From: GCA-2748575 sp965222725
GTDB taxonomy: Bacteria; Pseudomonadota; Gammaproteobacteria; Pseudomonadales; Ketobacteraceae
DNA length: 64,000 nucleotides
Reading direction: 5' to 3'
NCBI GenBank assembly: GCA_965222725.1
Contig: OZ244969.1
Coordinates: 5,208,001 to 5,272,000, forward strand
In this document: positions 26,101-35,403 of the stretch, in pieces
How the letters are laid out: the number at the start of each line of letters is the position of its first letter
Position numbering within the stretch: the stretch's first letter is position 1
Program-made: the position numbers and the translations under genes
Notes under the pieces: model-generated
What the model saw: the letters and a program-made list of their open reading frames with translations, nothing else
What the model was told of the DNA's origin: nothing
Database searches by the model: none

Positions 26101-28911
26101 ATGCTAAAGCGCGTTCAGGACTGGACACTGTTTTTATTCTTGTTACTCGCTGCCGGCGGTACCGCGCAGGCGGCGAGTCTGCTTGTGTCTCCTCATGTCT
26201 ATCACTATGAGCTCAACTCCTACATAGAATATCTTGAAGATCCCAGTGGCACCCTGGAGATCGAGGATGTACTGCTGGATTATCGGGATTCTCCCGAATG
26301 GCAGGAGAGCGGCGACAATGTCCCTAACCTGGGATTCACCAACTCCGCTTACTGGTTCCGCATTACCATCGTAAACCCCACGGAATATCCCTTTGTACGG
26401 CTGATGGAAATCGCTTATCCCTTGCTGGATTCCGTTGCCATGTATCAGTACGAAGGCGATGAGTTGATGGCAAATTTTATTGCCGGCAATTCCATCCGCT
26501 TTCGTTCCCGCCCCATCAAACACCGGCATCTGGTGTTTCCTATCGAAATCACCGCAGAAACCCAGTCACAAATTTATCTGCGGGTTAAAAGCGCCCATGG
26601 CATCCAGCTGCCCATTCACATGTGGGAAGAGCGGGTATTCTGGACCGAGGATCAGTGGGACCTGGCGTGGCAGTTTCTGTACTACGGCCTGATGAGCGTA
26701 ATGATTATTTACAACCTGTTTCTGGCCTGGGGGGTCAGAGACAAAATCTACCTGTTCTATGTGTTGACCATGGCATCAGTGGGTGGTTTTCAGATGATTC
26801 TGCACGGCTCTGCTCACCAGTTCCTGTGGCCCGGGCTGCCGGAATGGAACGCCATGAGCATGGCGGTGTTTATTCCTCTGTCCAATGCCGTGGCTGGCCT
26901 GTTTTCCACTTACATACTGAGGATTGACGAAGAACTTCCCAATTACTATCGAGTGCTGCGAGTCAGCATCATTGCCTCATTCATTCTGGCCGCTTTGAGC
27001 CTGATTGTGCCTTATCACATCATTGTGCCTATAGAGGCCTTGTTTGTGATTATCTCCTCTACCATTGTGGCGATCGCCTGTATAAAACGCTGGCCCAATG
27101 GCGAGCGCGAAGCCCGTATATTTACCGTGGCCTGGTTTGTGTTTGTGGCCGGCTGCATGCTGATGGCCCTGAACAAGTTCGCCATACTGCCCTACAACTG
27201 GTTTACGGAAAACCTGATGCAGGTGGGTTCCGCCATTGAAACCATCCTGCTGTCCCTGGCGCTGGCTGCCCGGATCAACCGCCTGCGGGAGGATCGTGTC
27301 GATCTGCAACGCTCCCAGCTGGAAACCAGAGAAAAAGAAATTTTTGCTGAAAAGCAGCTGCTGGAAGCCAAATACGAAAGCAAGGCCAAAAGCGATTTTC
27401 TGGCGGTGATGAGCCACGAGATCCGCACGCCTATGAACGGCGTGCTGGGCGTACTGGATTTATTAAAAGAAACGCCACTGAACCAGAAACAGAACCAGAT
27501 GGTGGATACCATTCAGAGTTCCGGGCGTTTATTGCTGAATATCATTAACGACATTCTGGATTTTTCCAAAATTGAAGCCGGCAAACTCGAGCTGGAATCC
27601 ATTGCCCTGAACGTGCAACAGCTCATCAGCGACTCGGTCGCCATCTACAACCCCAATGCCCGGCAAAAAGGCCTGATGATTGCCTACTATATTGACCCGG
27701 CCATTCCCCCGACCATGAAGGGCGATCCTACCCGTATCAAGCAGGTCATCTATAACCTGCTGGGCAACGCCATCAAGTTTACTGACAAGGGGCATATTTA
27801 TTTACGCGTGGCCCTGAGCAAGTCCGAAGGCGCTGCCAAAACCCTGCGCTTTGAGATAATCGATTCCGGCATTGGTCTTTCCGATGAGCAACAGGCCCGC
27901 CTGTTCGACTCATTCACCCAGGCCGATAAATCCACCAGCCGCAAATACGGCGGTACCGGCCTGGGGCTTGCTATCAGCAAGAAACTGGTGGAAGCCATGG
28001 AAGGCCGGATCGGCCTGTCCAGCAATCTGGGAGAAGGCAGCACCTTCTGGTTTGAAGCCAAACTGGAAAAACCCGACGATGTGGCGGAACCACGACCACC
28101 GGAAACCAAACAGAAACTCCTGGTGTGTTCGGATTATCTGCCCCTGATCGACTTTGTTGCCAGTGGCCTGAACAGTCAGTACTGCTCTGTACAACCGGTG
28201 ATACTGTCGGGGTATCAGACCCAGATTCCCCAATTCAATATTTCGTTCGACAAGGCACTGGTGCTGGTGGAAAAGAATCCCACCATAGAACCCAAAGTGT
28301 GCAGTTACCTGGCGGAGAACAATCAGCTTTCCGAAGGCCAGATTATTGTCTTCAATCACGAGCACCGCAACGATCAGCTCAGCCTGAGCAACCTGTCCGT
28401 ATTTGATGCACCCTTTAACATCAATGAGATGCTGGGCTACGACAACCCACTGTATGGCAAGGGGCAAAAACAGGAGTCCACAGAAGGACAAGAAAGCTTC
28501 CGCATTGCCGACTTGAATATTCTGATTGCCGAAGACAATCCCGTAAATCAGATGGTGATTAAAGGTATGCTGAAACCACTGGTAGGCGACGTGGACATTG
28601 CCAGCAATGGCCGCGAGGCATTTAACAAGTTCAAAAACGCCCGTACGCCCTACGACCTGATTTTTATGGATTGCGAAATGCCGGAAATGGACGGCTACGA
28701 AGCGACCACCTGCATTCGGGAATACGAGCAACAGGCAGGCAAAACAGAGCGGGTAAAAATTGTGGCTTTAACTGCTCATGCCTTTGAAGAATTCAAGGAA
28801 AAAGCGTTCGCCGTAGGCATGAACGCCCACCTTACCAAACCCATTAACCGGGCCACCCTGACCCAGTTTTTCAACAACGAATTTACTCAGCTTACCGACA
28901 AGGCATCCTGA
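26101..28911 (+). CDS. Hybrid sensor histidine kinase with 7TMR-DISM sensor
   Basis: This 936-residue protein has a signal peptide, then a periplasmic 7TMR-DISM extracellular domain (about 35-175). A seven-helix membrane domain (about 185-395) and a coiled coil follow. The HisKA domain has phospho-acceptor H439 in MSHEIRTPMNG, and the HATPase has NLLGNAIKFT, GIGLS and GGTGLGLAISKKLVE. A degenerate linker receiver (about 675-770) comes next, and then a C-terminal receiver with D857 in FMDCEMPEMDG. No separate response regulator is adjacent, so its output is encoded elsewhere. 7TMR-DISM sensors are thought to bind carbohydrates or other small ligands. The stop codon lies within a palindrome shared with the convergent gene. 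Confidence 0.93.
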   Translation: MLKRVQDWTLFLFLLLAAGGTAQAASLLVSPHVYHYELNSYIEYLEDPSGTLEIEDVLLDYRDSPEWQESGDNVPNLGFTNSAYWFRITIVNPTEYPFVRLMEIAYPLLDSVAMYQYEGDELMANFIAGNSIRFRSRPIKHRHLVFPIEITAETQSQIYLRVKSAHGIQLPIHMWEERVFWTEDQWDLAWQFLYYGLMSVMIIYNLFLAWGVRDKIYLFYVLTMASVGGFQMILHGSAHQFLWPGLPEWNAMSMAVFIPLSNAVAGLFSTYILRIDEELPNYYRVLRVSIIASFILAALSLIVPYHIIVPIEALFVIISSTIVAIACIKRWPNGEREARIFTVAWFVFVAGCMLMALNKFAILPYNWFTENLMQVGSAIETILLSLALAARINRLREDRVDLQRSQLETREKEIFAEKQLLEAKYESKAKSDFLAVMSHEIRTPMNGVLGVLDLLKETPLNQKQNQMVDTIQSSGRLLLNIINDILDFSKIEAGKLELESIALNVQQLISDSVAIYNPNARQKGLMIAYYIDPAIPPTMKGDPTRIKQVIYNLLGNAIKFTDKGHIYLRVALSKSEGAAKTLRFEIIDSGIGLSDEQQARLFDSFTQADKSTSRKYGGTGLGLAISKKLVEAMEGRIGLSSNLGEGSTFWFEAKLEKPDDVAEPRPPETKQKLLVCSDYLPLIDFVASGLNSQYCSVQPVILSGYQTQIPQFNISFDKALVLVEKNPTIEPKVCSYLAENNQLSEGQIIVFNHEHRNDQLSLSNLSVFDAPFNINEMLGYDNPLYGKGQKQESTEGQESFRIADLNILIAEDNPVNQMVIKGMLKPLVGDVDIASNGREAFNKFKNARTPYDLIFMDCEMPEMDGYEATTCIREYEQQAGKTERVKIVALTAHAFEEFKEKAFAVGMNAHLTKPINRATLTQFFNNEFTQLTDKAS

Positions 28912-28923
28912 TCAGGATGCCTT
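28900..28923. terminator. Palindrome over two convergent stop codons, probable bidirectional terminator
   Basis: AAGGCATCCTGA and TCAGGATGCCTT form a perfect 24-bp palindrome with no spacer. It contains the TGA of the histidine kinase gene and reaches into the TAA of the convergent START-like gene. T-runs are short, so termination strength is uncertain. Confidence 0.55.
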
Positions 28924-29674
28924 ATTCAAAACTGGCATCCTTGGTGTCGGCCACCCGCTTGGGTGATTCAATCCGGGCCCGTTGATGATCTTCTTCCGCT
29001 TTGGATTTAATGGCTTCCAGATAACGCGACAATGAAATTTTGGAAATGATATCTTCCACAAACCCGGGAATAGGTGCGCTCACTTCAACGATGGGCGCAT
29101 AGTAATAAATAGTCTGAATATCGTTGTAAGCTTTGATCTGACCAAAGCCTTCAATATTTTTCAGGCTGTCTTCATCGGATTTGCGCACATCGATTTTTTC
29201 CTGCTGGTACTTTTCAATCTCTGCTTCATCCAGCATATTCCACACCATGGTGCCGGCTGTTTTATCGAACTGTGCATCCAGGGTATAACGGAATGACACA
29301 AAGGGAATATCCAGTTTGCCTTCCACCAGAGACTGCCATTCCGTTTGGGTACCATTGGGGAAAATGTGTTTCACCTTGAAATATTCCAGTCCAGGCACAA
29401 AATCACCCTGCCCCTCCCAGTTGGAAATCACCTCCCACACCACATCGTAGGGTGCATCTATCAGCATAACGCCCATAATGCCCCGGGTTTCTCCTTTGCC
29501 GGGATTGTGGAAGGTTTTTTCAAAGGTCTGGATTTCCTGCTTGCGCAGTTTCTTCTCATTGATATCGAATTCATTGATATCCCATTGAGCGGCCTGAAGT
29601 GTTCCGCAAGAAAACGCAAAAACCAGGCTGATCAGGGAATGACTGATTGGCTGTCTCATGGCGCAGTTACTCAT
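28922..29674 (-). CDS. Exported START/SRPBCC-like protein
   Basis: This 250-residue protein has a signal peptide (ending near residue 29, GTLQAAQ). A START-like/polyketide cyclase fold follows: GVMLIDAPYDVVWEVISNWEGQGDFVPGLEYFKV, then WQSLVEGKLDIPFVSFRYTLDAQFD. These folds bind lipids or hydrophobic ligands. The last 60 residues are charged and helical. The start at 29674 or the second ATG at 29659 both give a signal peptide. The MITE at 29697 lies just upstream, so its insertion may have altered the promoter of this gene. Confidence 0.72.
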   Translation of the reverse strand: MSNCAMRQPISHSLISLVFAFSCGTLQAAQWDINEFDINEKKLRKQEIQTFEKTFHNPGKGETRGIMGVMLIDAPYDVVWEVISNWEGQGDFVPGLEYFKVKHIFPNGTQTEWQSLVEGKLDIPFVSFRYTLDAQFDKTAGTMVWNMLDEAEIEKYQQEKIDVRKSDEDSLKNIEGFGQIKAYNDIQTIYYYAPIVEVSAPIPGFVEDIISKISLSRYLEAIKSKAEEDHQRARIESPKRVADTKDASFE

Positions 29675-29696
29675 TTAGCTATTGCAATTAACTTAT

Positions 29697-29836
29697 GGGC
29701 ACCTCTAAAAATTGTCTTTTTCCGCGATAGCTGCGTCAGCTCCGTGCTCGAATGCTCATTTACTACGTGTAAACTGCGCTTCTGTGCGCGGTGCTTCCTT
29801 GCTCTCACGAAAAAATCCTAATTTTTAGAAGTGCCC
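29697..29836. mobile_element. MITE-like element, 140 bp, with 17-bp terminal inverted repeats and TTAT duplication
   Basis: The left end GGGCACCTCTAAAAATT (29697-29713) and right end AATTTTTAGAAGTGCCC (29820-29836) are inverted repeats matching at 16 of 17 positions. TTAT occurs directly on both outer sides (29693-29696 and 29837-29840), as expected of a target-site duplication. The interior has no gene; it holds a small palindrome TTTAC-TACGT-GTAAA. The parent transposase is not in the window. The remaining intergenic bases up to 30031 show nothing further. Confidence 0.8.
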
Positions 29837-30031
29837 TTATTGAATTTGGCTGACTTATTCGAAAACAACCGGTAAAAACAGGTTCATATAACGTAATAAG
29901 CCATTCAGCATTATAACGACAGGGCTTCATAGAATCCTTTGACTTAAGCCTGCATTCTGTGAACTATTTCCCTGGGCCAGGCAGATACCCTTCACTAGAA
30001 TAAACATAGCTTATATTCTGCCGGAGATGTT

Positions 30032-31723
30032 ATGGGCTCCTTTCGTATTTTTTTTCTCGTTGTCGGCCTGTGTCTGACAGTTCCTTTCAATGCCAGCGCC
30101 AGCGCCGCCACCCTGTCGGTGTGGCTGGGTGAACAGGTTTACACCCTGGATCTGGAATCACACACGCCTGCAGGCCTTGGCCAGGATACCGCTGCAACCC
30201 ACTACAAGGGGCAAGTCGCGGGCGTAGCGAACAGCTGGGCCAGGATGTCGCTGATCAGCGGCCACTGGGAAGGTGTTGTTTCCCTGAATGGGGAACTCTT
30301 TCTGATTGATCTGAAAGAATCAGCCAGCCACACCCGCTCGCTGCAGTCTTCCGTCGTACAGGCAACGCCGGCTTCACAATACAACGAAATCGGCGCCTGT
30401 GCCCTGCATGAAAAGGACAGCAGCAGCCAGAGCAACAGTTCACGGGCATTGTCACTGCAAACACCCACAGCCGAAACAGCCAGTTTCAATACCCTGTGCG
30501 CCAGCACGGTGGATGGCGTGTGCCTGATGGCAGAACTGGACTTTGTGTTTGATCAGGATTTTCAGAACGATTTTCCTGCGGACTATGAAAGCCGCGCCAC
30601 CCAGCTGGTGAATATCATGGAAGGTTATTACCGCAATGATCTGGATATTGCTTTCAACTCCCTGACCATGACTTTTCTTTCTTCCACGGTATTCAGCACC
30701 ACCACCGACAGCTTCGACCTGCTGAATGATATCTCTGCCAAAAAACGCGATGGCTCCCTGAGCTTTTCCAGCAAGAACGAAGCCCTGATGCAGGTCATTA
30801 CCGGCAGGGAGTTCGATGGCAGCACTGTCGGTATTGCCTGGCTGGAAGGCCTGTGTGATACCACCGGTTACTGGAGCACCAGTACAGCGCAGGTGGTGGC
30901 CGGCAATATATCGCTAACGGCTCTGGTGGCAGCCCATGAGGTGGGCCACAACCTGGGTGCCGGACATGACGGCGAAGGCAACGCCTGCGACAGCGGCTTT
31001 ATTATGGCGCCCTCCCTGAATCCTGCAGCCAGCCAGTTCTCCAGTTGCAGTGTGGCTTATATTGAAAGCGCCATCGGCGATGCCAACAACCAGAATGCCT
31101 GTTTCGACTATCCCTTCGATATCGAGATTGCCGCCAACAACAGCGGCAACTCCCTGGTGACCGACGGCATTACCCGCAACTTTCTGATTGATGCGTCAGT
31201 TGCTTCGCAAGCTATTAACACAGCCAGCATCAGCGGCAGCATCAATACCGGAAATGGCAGCTTCACCGCCGTAACTATCGACGGCAATGCCTGTACTGTT
31301 GCCGGCGACGGACAAAGTTACACCTGCACCCTGAATAGCCCCACCACCAACCACAGCCTGGCGGCGGATATGACCGTAGCCACCGGCAGTTATTCTGTAA
31401 ATCACAGCGTGAGCGTGTCCCAGAGCCAGCTAAGCGAAACCGACTCCGGCAATAACAGCGTCACTGACAACTTTACCGTATTGCTGGATGCCGGTTCCGG
31501 CGAGGAAGAAGAGGAAAACCCGCCGGAAGAGGAAGAACCGCAACAGCCGGCGTCCAACCCGGAAACCGAGGATTCGGGCAGCTCACAATCCAGTGAGCCC
31601 AGCGAATCCAGCGCTGATTCCGGAAGCAGCGGCGGTGGTGGTGGCGGCTCCGCCGGCGGCCTGCTGCTGGTTGCCTGTGCATTGTTGTTCTTGACCCGGA
31701 AACGGTATAGCTTGGCAGGATGA
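30032..31723 (+). CDS. Reprolysin-like zinc metalloprotease with GlyGly-CTERM anchor
   Basis: This 563-residue secreted protease has a signal peptide (to about residue 25) and a prodomain-like region. The catalytic domain contains the extended zinc motif HEVGHNLGAGH (H302, E303, H306, H312), and IMAPS supplies the Met-turn. A beta-rich domain follows (about 365-490), then a Glu/Pro/Ser-rich linker. The C-terminus is a Gly run, one hydrophobic segment and RKR: a GlyGly-CTERM signal, which in this family is processed by rhombosortase after type II secretion. No rhombosortase gene lies in the window. The stop overlaps the next start (ATGA). Confidence 0.9.
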   Translation: MGSFRIFFLVVGLCLTVPFNASASAATLSVWLGEQVYTLDLESHTPAGLGQDTAATHYKGQVAGVANSWARMSLISGHWEGVVSLNGELFLIDLKESASHTRSLQSSVVQATPASQYNEIGACALHEKDSSSQSNSSRALSLQTPTAETASFNTLCASTVDGVCLMAELDFVFDQDFQNDFPADYESRATQLVNIMEGYYRNDLDIAFNSLTMTFLSSTVFSTTTDSFDLLNDISAKKRDGSLSFSSKNEALMQVITGREFDGSTVGIAWLEGLCDTTGYWSTSTAQVVAGNISLTALVAAHEVGHNLGAGHDGEGNACDSGFIMAPSLNPAASQFSSCSVAYIESAIGDANNQNACFDYPFDIEIAANNSGNSLVTDGITRNFLIDASVASQAINTASISGSINTGNGSFTAVTIDGNACTVAGDGQSYTCTLNSPTTNHSLAADMTVATGSYSVNHSVSVSQSQLSETDSGNNSVTDNFTVLLDAGSGEEEEENPPEEEEPQQPASNPETEDSGSSQSSEPSESSADSGSSGGGGGGSAGGLLLVACALLFLTRKRYSLAG

Positions 31724-32250
31724 AAACCTTGGCAGACCTCTCAATCAGTTCCCGCATTCCCAGCCTCACCGGCTTGCGACTGTTACTGCTGTTGCTCATG
31801 CCGCTGCAGATTGTCAGCGGCTGCACAGCCACGGCCAATGAGCCGGCGCCACCGGTGGAGGCCCGCCAGGCCAGCACCATTACCAGTATTCAAACCGCCA
31901 GCGAGCGTTGGCAGCAACAAACCGATAACTATGAATTTGTGGCCAGCCAGCAATGCTACTGCCTGCCGGAAGCCCGTGCCCCGAGAATTATCACGGTTGA
32001 AAACGGTCGTATTACCGGTATCCGGCTGGAATCCTCCGGAGAGAAAGATCCCAAACCGCCGGAACTATTACAGAAAACCATTACAGAATGGTTTGATTAT
32101 TTACAGCAACAAGGCCAAAGCGACACCGCAAAAGTGAGCGGAACTTTTGATGCCGGCTCGGGCTTTCCGAAAAGAATCTCGGTGGATTTGCATCCGCGCA
32201 TGGCGGATGATGAATTCAGTATCGTTTTCTCCGGCTTTAATCCGTCTTGA
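31720..32250 (+). CDS. DUF6174-like lipoprotein
   Basis: This 176-residue protein starts within the stop of the protease gene. A hydrophobic stretch ends in a lipobox IVSGC (Cys35). The mature part (ASERWQQQTDNYEFVASQQCYC, then ITVENGRITGI and WFDYLQQQ) fits the DUF6174 pattern of small lipoproteins of unknown function. The 4-base overlap suggests translational coupling with the protease, perhaps as an accessory or inhibitor; that role is speculative. Confidence 0.7.
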   Translation: MKTLADLSISSRIPSLTGLRLLLLLLMPLQIVSGCTATANEPAPPVEARQASTITSIQTASERWQQQTDNYEFVASQQCYCLPEARAPRIITVENGRITGIRLESSGEKDPKPPELLQKTITEWFDYLQQQGQSDTAKVSGTFDAGSGFPKRISVDLHPRMADDEFSIVFSGFNPS

Positions 32251-32686
32251 ATTCTACCGATACCTCGGCACCATCAATGGAATTTATCAGGTCCGGATTT
32301 TCTGCGTCCCGGTGCACACCACCGCCCAGCTTGGTGCGGGACTCTTCTCTGGCAAACATATCCGGCAACACTGGCGCTTCTTCCCCACCTTCCTGCGCTG
32401 AATCACCAGCCGACAGGTTTTCCGGCAGGCTCAGATTCAATTTTCCGGATTTTTTCTTCGCAGATTCCTTTTCCACTGTTGTCTCGGTAGCTGTTGCCTC
32501 GCTATCGGCTTCTGCCGATGCTGATGCCTCTGGCGCGCTGCTAGCCGCCTGAACGCTGGTTGTGGCTTCGGCAGTATCTGCCACCGTATCTTCCTCGCTC
32601 TCAGGCGTATTATCTGCCTTGTCACAGGCGGACAGGGATCCCAGCAACAATCCAAGCAACACTGAAGTCATAGCTAAACGATTCAT
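32237..32686 (-). CDS. Hypothetical low-complexity lipoprotein
   Basis: This 149-residue lipoprotein has lipobox LSAC (Cys21). An Ala/Glu/Ser/Thr-rich low-complexity region (about 25-80) and a short Lys-rich stretch precede a C-terminal part (GGGVHRDAENPDLINSIDGAEVSVEFKTD). I recognise no domain. Its end overlaps the convergent DUF6174-like gene by 14 bases. Its upstream region carries two sets of 11-bp repeats. Confidence 0.6.
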   Translation of the reverse strand: MNRLAMTSVLLGLLLGSLSACDKADNTPESEEDTVADTAEATTSVQAASSAPEASASAEADSEATATETTVEKESAKKKSGKLNLSLPENLSAGDSAQEGGEEAPVLPDMFAREESRTKLGGGVHRDAENPDLINSIDGAEVSVEFKTD

Positions 32687-32739
32687 TTCTTCCTCTTCTC
32701 ATTCACACTGTCATTTTTCCGGTAGAATCTGCAAAACTG

Positions 32740-32767
32740 ATGCATGGCCTATGCATGCCCTATGCAT
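32740..32767. repeat. Three ATGCAT copies at 11-bp spacing
   Basis: ATGCAT occurs at 32740, 32751 and 32762 with CT-rich 5-base spacers. It lies 54 bases upstream of the lipoprotein start on the opposite strand, so it is within its promoter region. Confidence 0.7.
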
Positions 32768-32864
32768 ACCTGCAAACCAGGATCCACCCAGGCCAAGCAA
32801 TCAACTATCCGGCAGACCATCATAACAATAAACAGGCATTCTATGAATTGGCACCACAAATCCT

Positions 32865-32897
32865 GGCCAATCGCAGGCCAATCGCTGGCCAATCACT
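32865..32897. repeat. Three 11-bp repeats GGCCAATCGCW
   Basis: Copies start at 32865, 32876 and 32887, with one or two changes in the last copy. They lie between the lipoprotein promoter and the end of the DUF924 gene. No coding role is seen. Confidence 0.75.
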
Positions 32898-32926
32898 GTA
32901 GTGCCGGACCAATGAGAGTGACTGAA

Positions 32927-33466
32927 TCAGAAAGCTGACCCGGGCTGCTTGAGAAATTCCTGTTCTTCTGCGGTAGATTCCCGGCCCAGCAGTTCATTGC
33001 GATGGGGATAACGACCAAAACGGTCGATAATGGCTTTGTGTTTCAATTCGAACTTGTAACTGTTTTCCATGCCCTGAGCATCAAACAGTGATACCGCCTG
33101 CTCATGAATCAACGGCGATTCACTGTGCATATAGGGCATGTACATAAAAGCCCTTTTGCCAGGCTCCAACTGTTTATCCGCCCCTGCGTTAACGGCCTCC
33201 TGAGCTAGCACCAGGGCCATACTGTCCCACATAAATACCCAGGGGGTATCGCGGAACATATTCCGGGAAAACTGGTCCAGTACAATGATCTCCGCGAGGC
33301 GCCCTTCAGGTTCCGTCCGCCAGCCGAACAGTTCACCGGCAGCAGCTTTTTCATGGTGGGCAGCAAAACGTTCGCGAATACTGTCATCCAGCGCTTCGTC
33401 TTTGCTCCACCATTGTTTCTCTTGCAGTTCTTCAAACCAAAAACGGATGACTTCCTGATAATTCAT
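32927..33466 (-). CDS. DUF924 family protein
   Basis: This 179-residue soluble, helical protein has the family start (VIRFWFEELQEKQWW) and the internal motif IIVLDQFSRNMFRDTP. It also has YMPYMHSES and a C-terminal KHKAIIDRFGRYPHRNELLGRES. DUF924 proteins have a TPR-like fold and no known reaction. It follows ftsH by 21 bases on the same strand and may be the last gene of the M48-AIM24-FtsH operon. Confidence 0.88.
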   Translation of the reverse strand: MNYQEVIRFWFEELQEKQWWSKDEALDDSIRERFAAHHEKAAAGELFGWRTEPEGRLAEIIVLDQFSRNMFRDTPWVFMWDSMALVLAQEAVNAGADKQLEPGKRAFMYMPYMHSESPLIHEQAVSLFDAQGMENSYKFELKHKAIIDRFGRYPHRNELLGRESTAEEQEFLKQPGSAF

Positions 33467-33487
33467 GCAGAATCCTGTGCTCGCAAT

Positions 33488-35386
33488 TTAACCCGGTTTG
33501 CCCAGAAGTTTTTCCACTTCAGCAGCATCCAGGGTTTCTTTTTCTATCAGACTGGTCGCGAGTTTTGTCAGGTCATCCCGGTGGGTCTGCAGCAGCTTCA
33601 TCACGTTCTGTTCCTGCTGTTTGACCATACGGGATACTTCATCGTCTATGAGCTTGGCGGTATGGTCACTGAACACCTTGGGCTGAGCCATTTCCATACC
33701 CAGAAACGGATGCTCCTCCCCCTGGGGAAAGTTCACCGGCCCCAGGGACTCACTCATACCCCAGTCCGTCACCATCTTTCTGGCCAGGCGGGTTGCCTGC
33801 TTCAGATCATCGGCGGCGCCGGAACTGAAATTATCAAACACCGTTTTCTCGGCACAACGACCACCCAACAATATCGCGATACGATCTTCCAGGTAATCCT
33901 GAGTATAGTTCACTCTGTCTTCTTCGGGCATGGTTTCGGTGACACCCAACGCCCGGCCCCGGGGAATAATGGTAATTTTACTGAGCGGATCAGCATCGGG
34001 AGTGAACCAGGCCACTAAGGCATGTCCGGATTCATGATAGGCAATACGCTCCTTGTCTTTGTCGTTCAGCACATCCTTGCGCTCATCGCCCAGCAGAATC
34101 TTGTCATGGGCGTATTCAAAATCGTCATTGGCGATTTCCGATTTATTCATACGCGCGGCATGAAGCGCAGCCTCATTCACCAGGTTTTCCAGATCCGCAC
34201 CGGAAAAACCGATGGTGCGTGCGGCGATGGATTCCAGATCCACCGCTGAAGTCACCGGTTTTTTCTGGGTATGCACTTTCAGAATCTGCAGGCGGGCATT
34301 TTTCTGTGGCAGTTCCAGAGTGACCTTGCGATCAAAGCGCCCCGGGCGCAGCAAGGCAGGATCCAGCACATCCGGGCGATTGGTGGCGGCGATCACCACT
34401 ACCGGCTCATCATGCCCAAAGCCGTCCATTTCCGCGAGAATCTGATTGAGTGTTTGCTCCCGCTCATCATTCCCACCGCCAACACCGGTGCCCCGCACGC
34501 GGCCTACAGAATCAATCTCATCAATAAAGATCAGCGCCGGTGCCTTTTCCCGCGCCTCGTTAAACATGGAACGTACCCGGGAAGCACCCACCCCCACGAA
34601 CATCTCCACAAATTCTGAACCACTGATGCTGTAGAAAGGCACACCGGCTTCTGCAGCCGTGGCTTTTGCCAACAGGGTTTTACCGGTGCCCGGCGGGCCC
34701 ATCATCAGCATGCCTTTGGGCAGCTTGGCCCCAAGGCGGCGGAATTTGCCGGGATTTTTCAGGTATTCGATCACTTCCTGCAAATCCTGTTTGGCGGATT
34801 CAAGTCCGGCCACTTCTTCAAAACTGATATCCGTGTCCAGTTTTTCATAGAGCCGCGCTTTGCTGCGGCCAAAGCCGAACATGCCACCGCCGGCACCCGA
34901 GCCGCCACCCATACGGGTGCGCATTACATGATTGGAATAGGCAAACAGACCAAATATAAGTACCCAGGGCAGTATGCCGATCACCAGCTGCAACCATAAT
35001 GGCGATTCCTCTGATTGCGCCGTGATTCTAATACCATTCTGCTCCAGTAACGGCAGCAACTGATCATCCGCTATGGGGGGAATCACAGTGCGGAAATCAT
35101 GACGGCCTTCGGTCCTGGTGGAATTCAGATAACGGCCGGACAGCTCCTGACCTTTGATATTCACGGACTCCACAGTTCCGGCACTGGCCTGTTCCTTGAA
35201 TTCTGAATAGGGTAAGCGCTCTACCGAAGGGGCACGATCACCCACACTGAGGTAATAAATCATGAACACGATAAAAGTAAAAACAAACGGCCGCCAATCC
35301 ATGATGGGCGGCTTGTTTTTATTGGGATCGGGTTTGCGATCATTCGGGGAGCCTGATGGCTCCCGCAAGGGATCAGGATCAGTCAT
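33488..35386 (-). CDS. ftsH: FtsH-type membrane AAA+ zinc metalloprotease
   Basis: This is a 632-residue hexameric membrane protease. It has two membrane segments (about 30-47 and 132-150) around a periplasmic domain, and a Gly-rich linker. The AAA+ domain has GPPGTGKT near residues 228-235 and FIDEIDSVGR. The zinc site is HESGH (H451, H455) with a later Glu/Asp ligand region. It degrades misassembled membrane and short-lived soluble proteins. It sits apart from the usual rrmJ-ftsH-folP context, so it may be a second, specialised FtsH. It is 17 bases after an AIM24-type gene. Confidence 0.93.
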   Translation of the reverse strand: MTDPDPLREPSGSPNDRKPDPNKNKPPIMDWRPFVFTFIVFMIYYLSVGDRAPSVERLPYSEFKEQASAGTVESVNIKGQELSGRYLNSTRTEGRHDFRTVIPPIADDQLLPLLEQNGIRITAQSEESPLWLQLVIGILPWVLIFGLFAYSNHVMRTRMGGGSGAGGGMFGFGRSKARLYEKLDTDISFEEVAGLESAKQDLQEVIEYLKNPGKFRRLGAKLPKGMLMMGPPGTGKTLLAKATAAEAGVPFYSISGSEFVEMFVGVGASRVRSMFNEAREKAPALIFIDEIDSVGRVRGTGVGGGNDEREQTLNQILAEMDGFGHDEPVVVIAATNRPDVLDPALLRPGRFDRKVTLELPQKNARLQILKVHTQKKPVTSAVDLESIAARTIGFSGADLENLVNEAALHAARMNKSEIANDDFEYAHDKILLGDERKDVLNDKDKERIAYHESGHALVAWFTPDADPLSKITIIPRGRALGVTETMPEEDRVNYTQDYLEDRIAILLGGRCAEKTVFDNFSSGAADDLKQATRLARKMVTDWGMSESLGPVNFPQGEEHPFLGMEMAQPKVFSDHTAKLIDDEVSRMVKQQEQNVMKLLQTHRDDLTKLATSLIEKETLDAAEVEKLLGKPG

Positions 35387-35403
35387 GCATCAGATTTCCA
35401 GCA

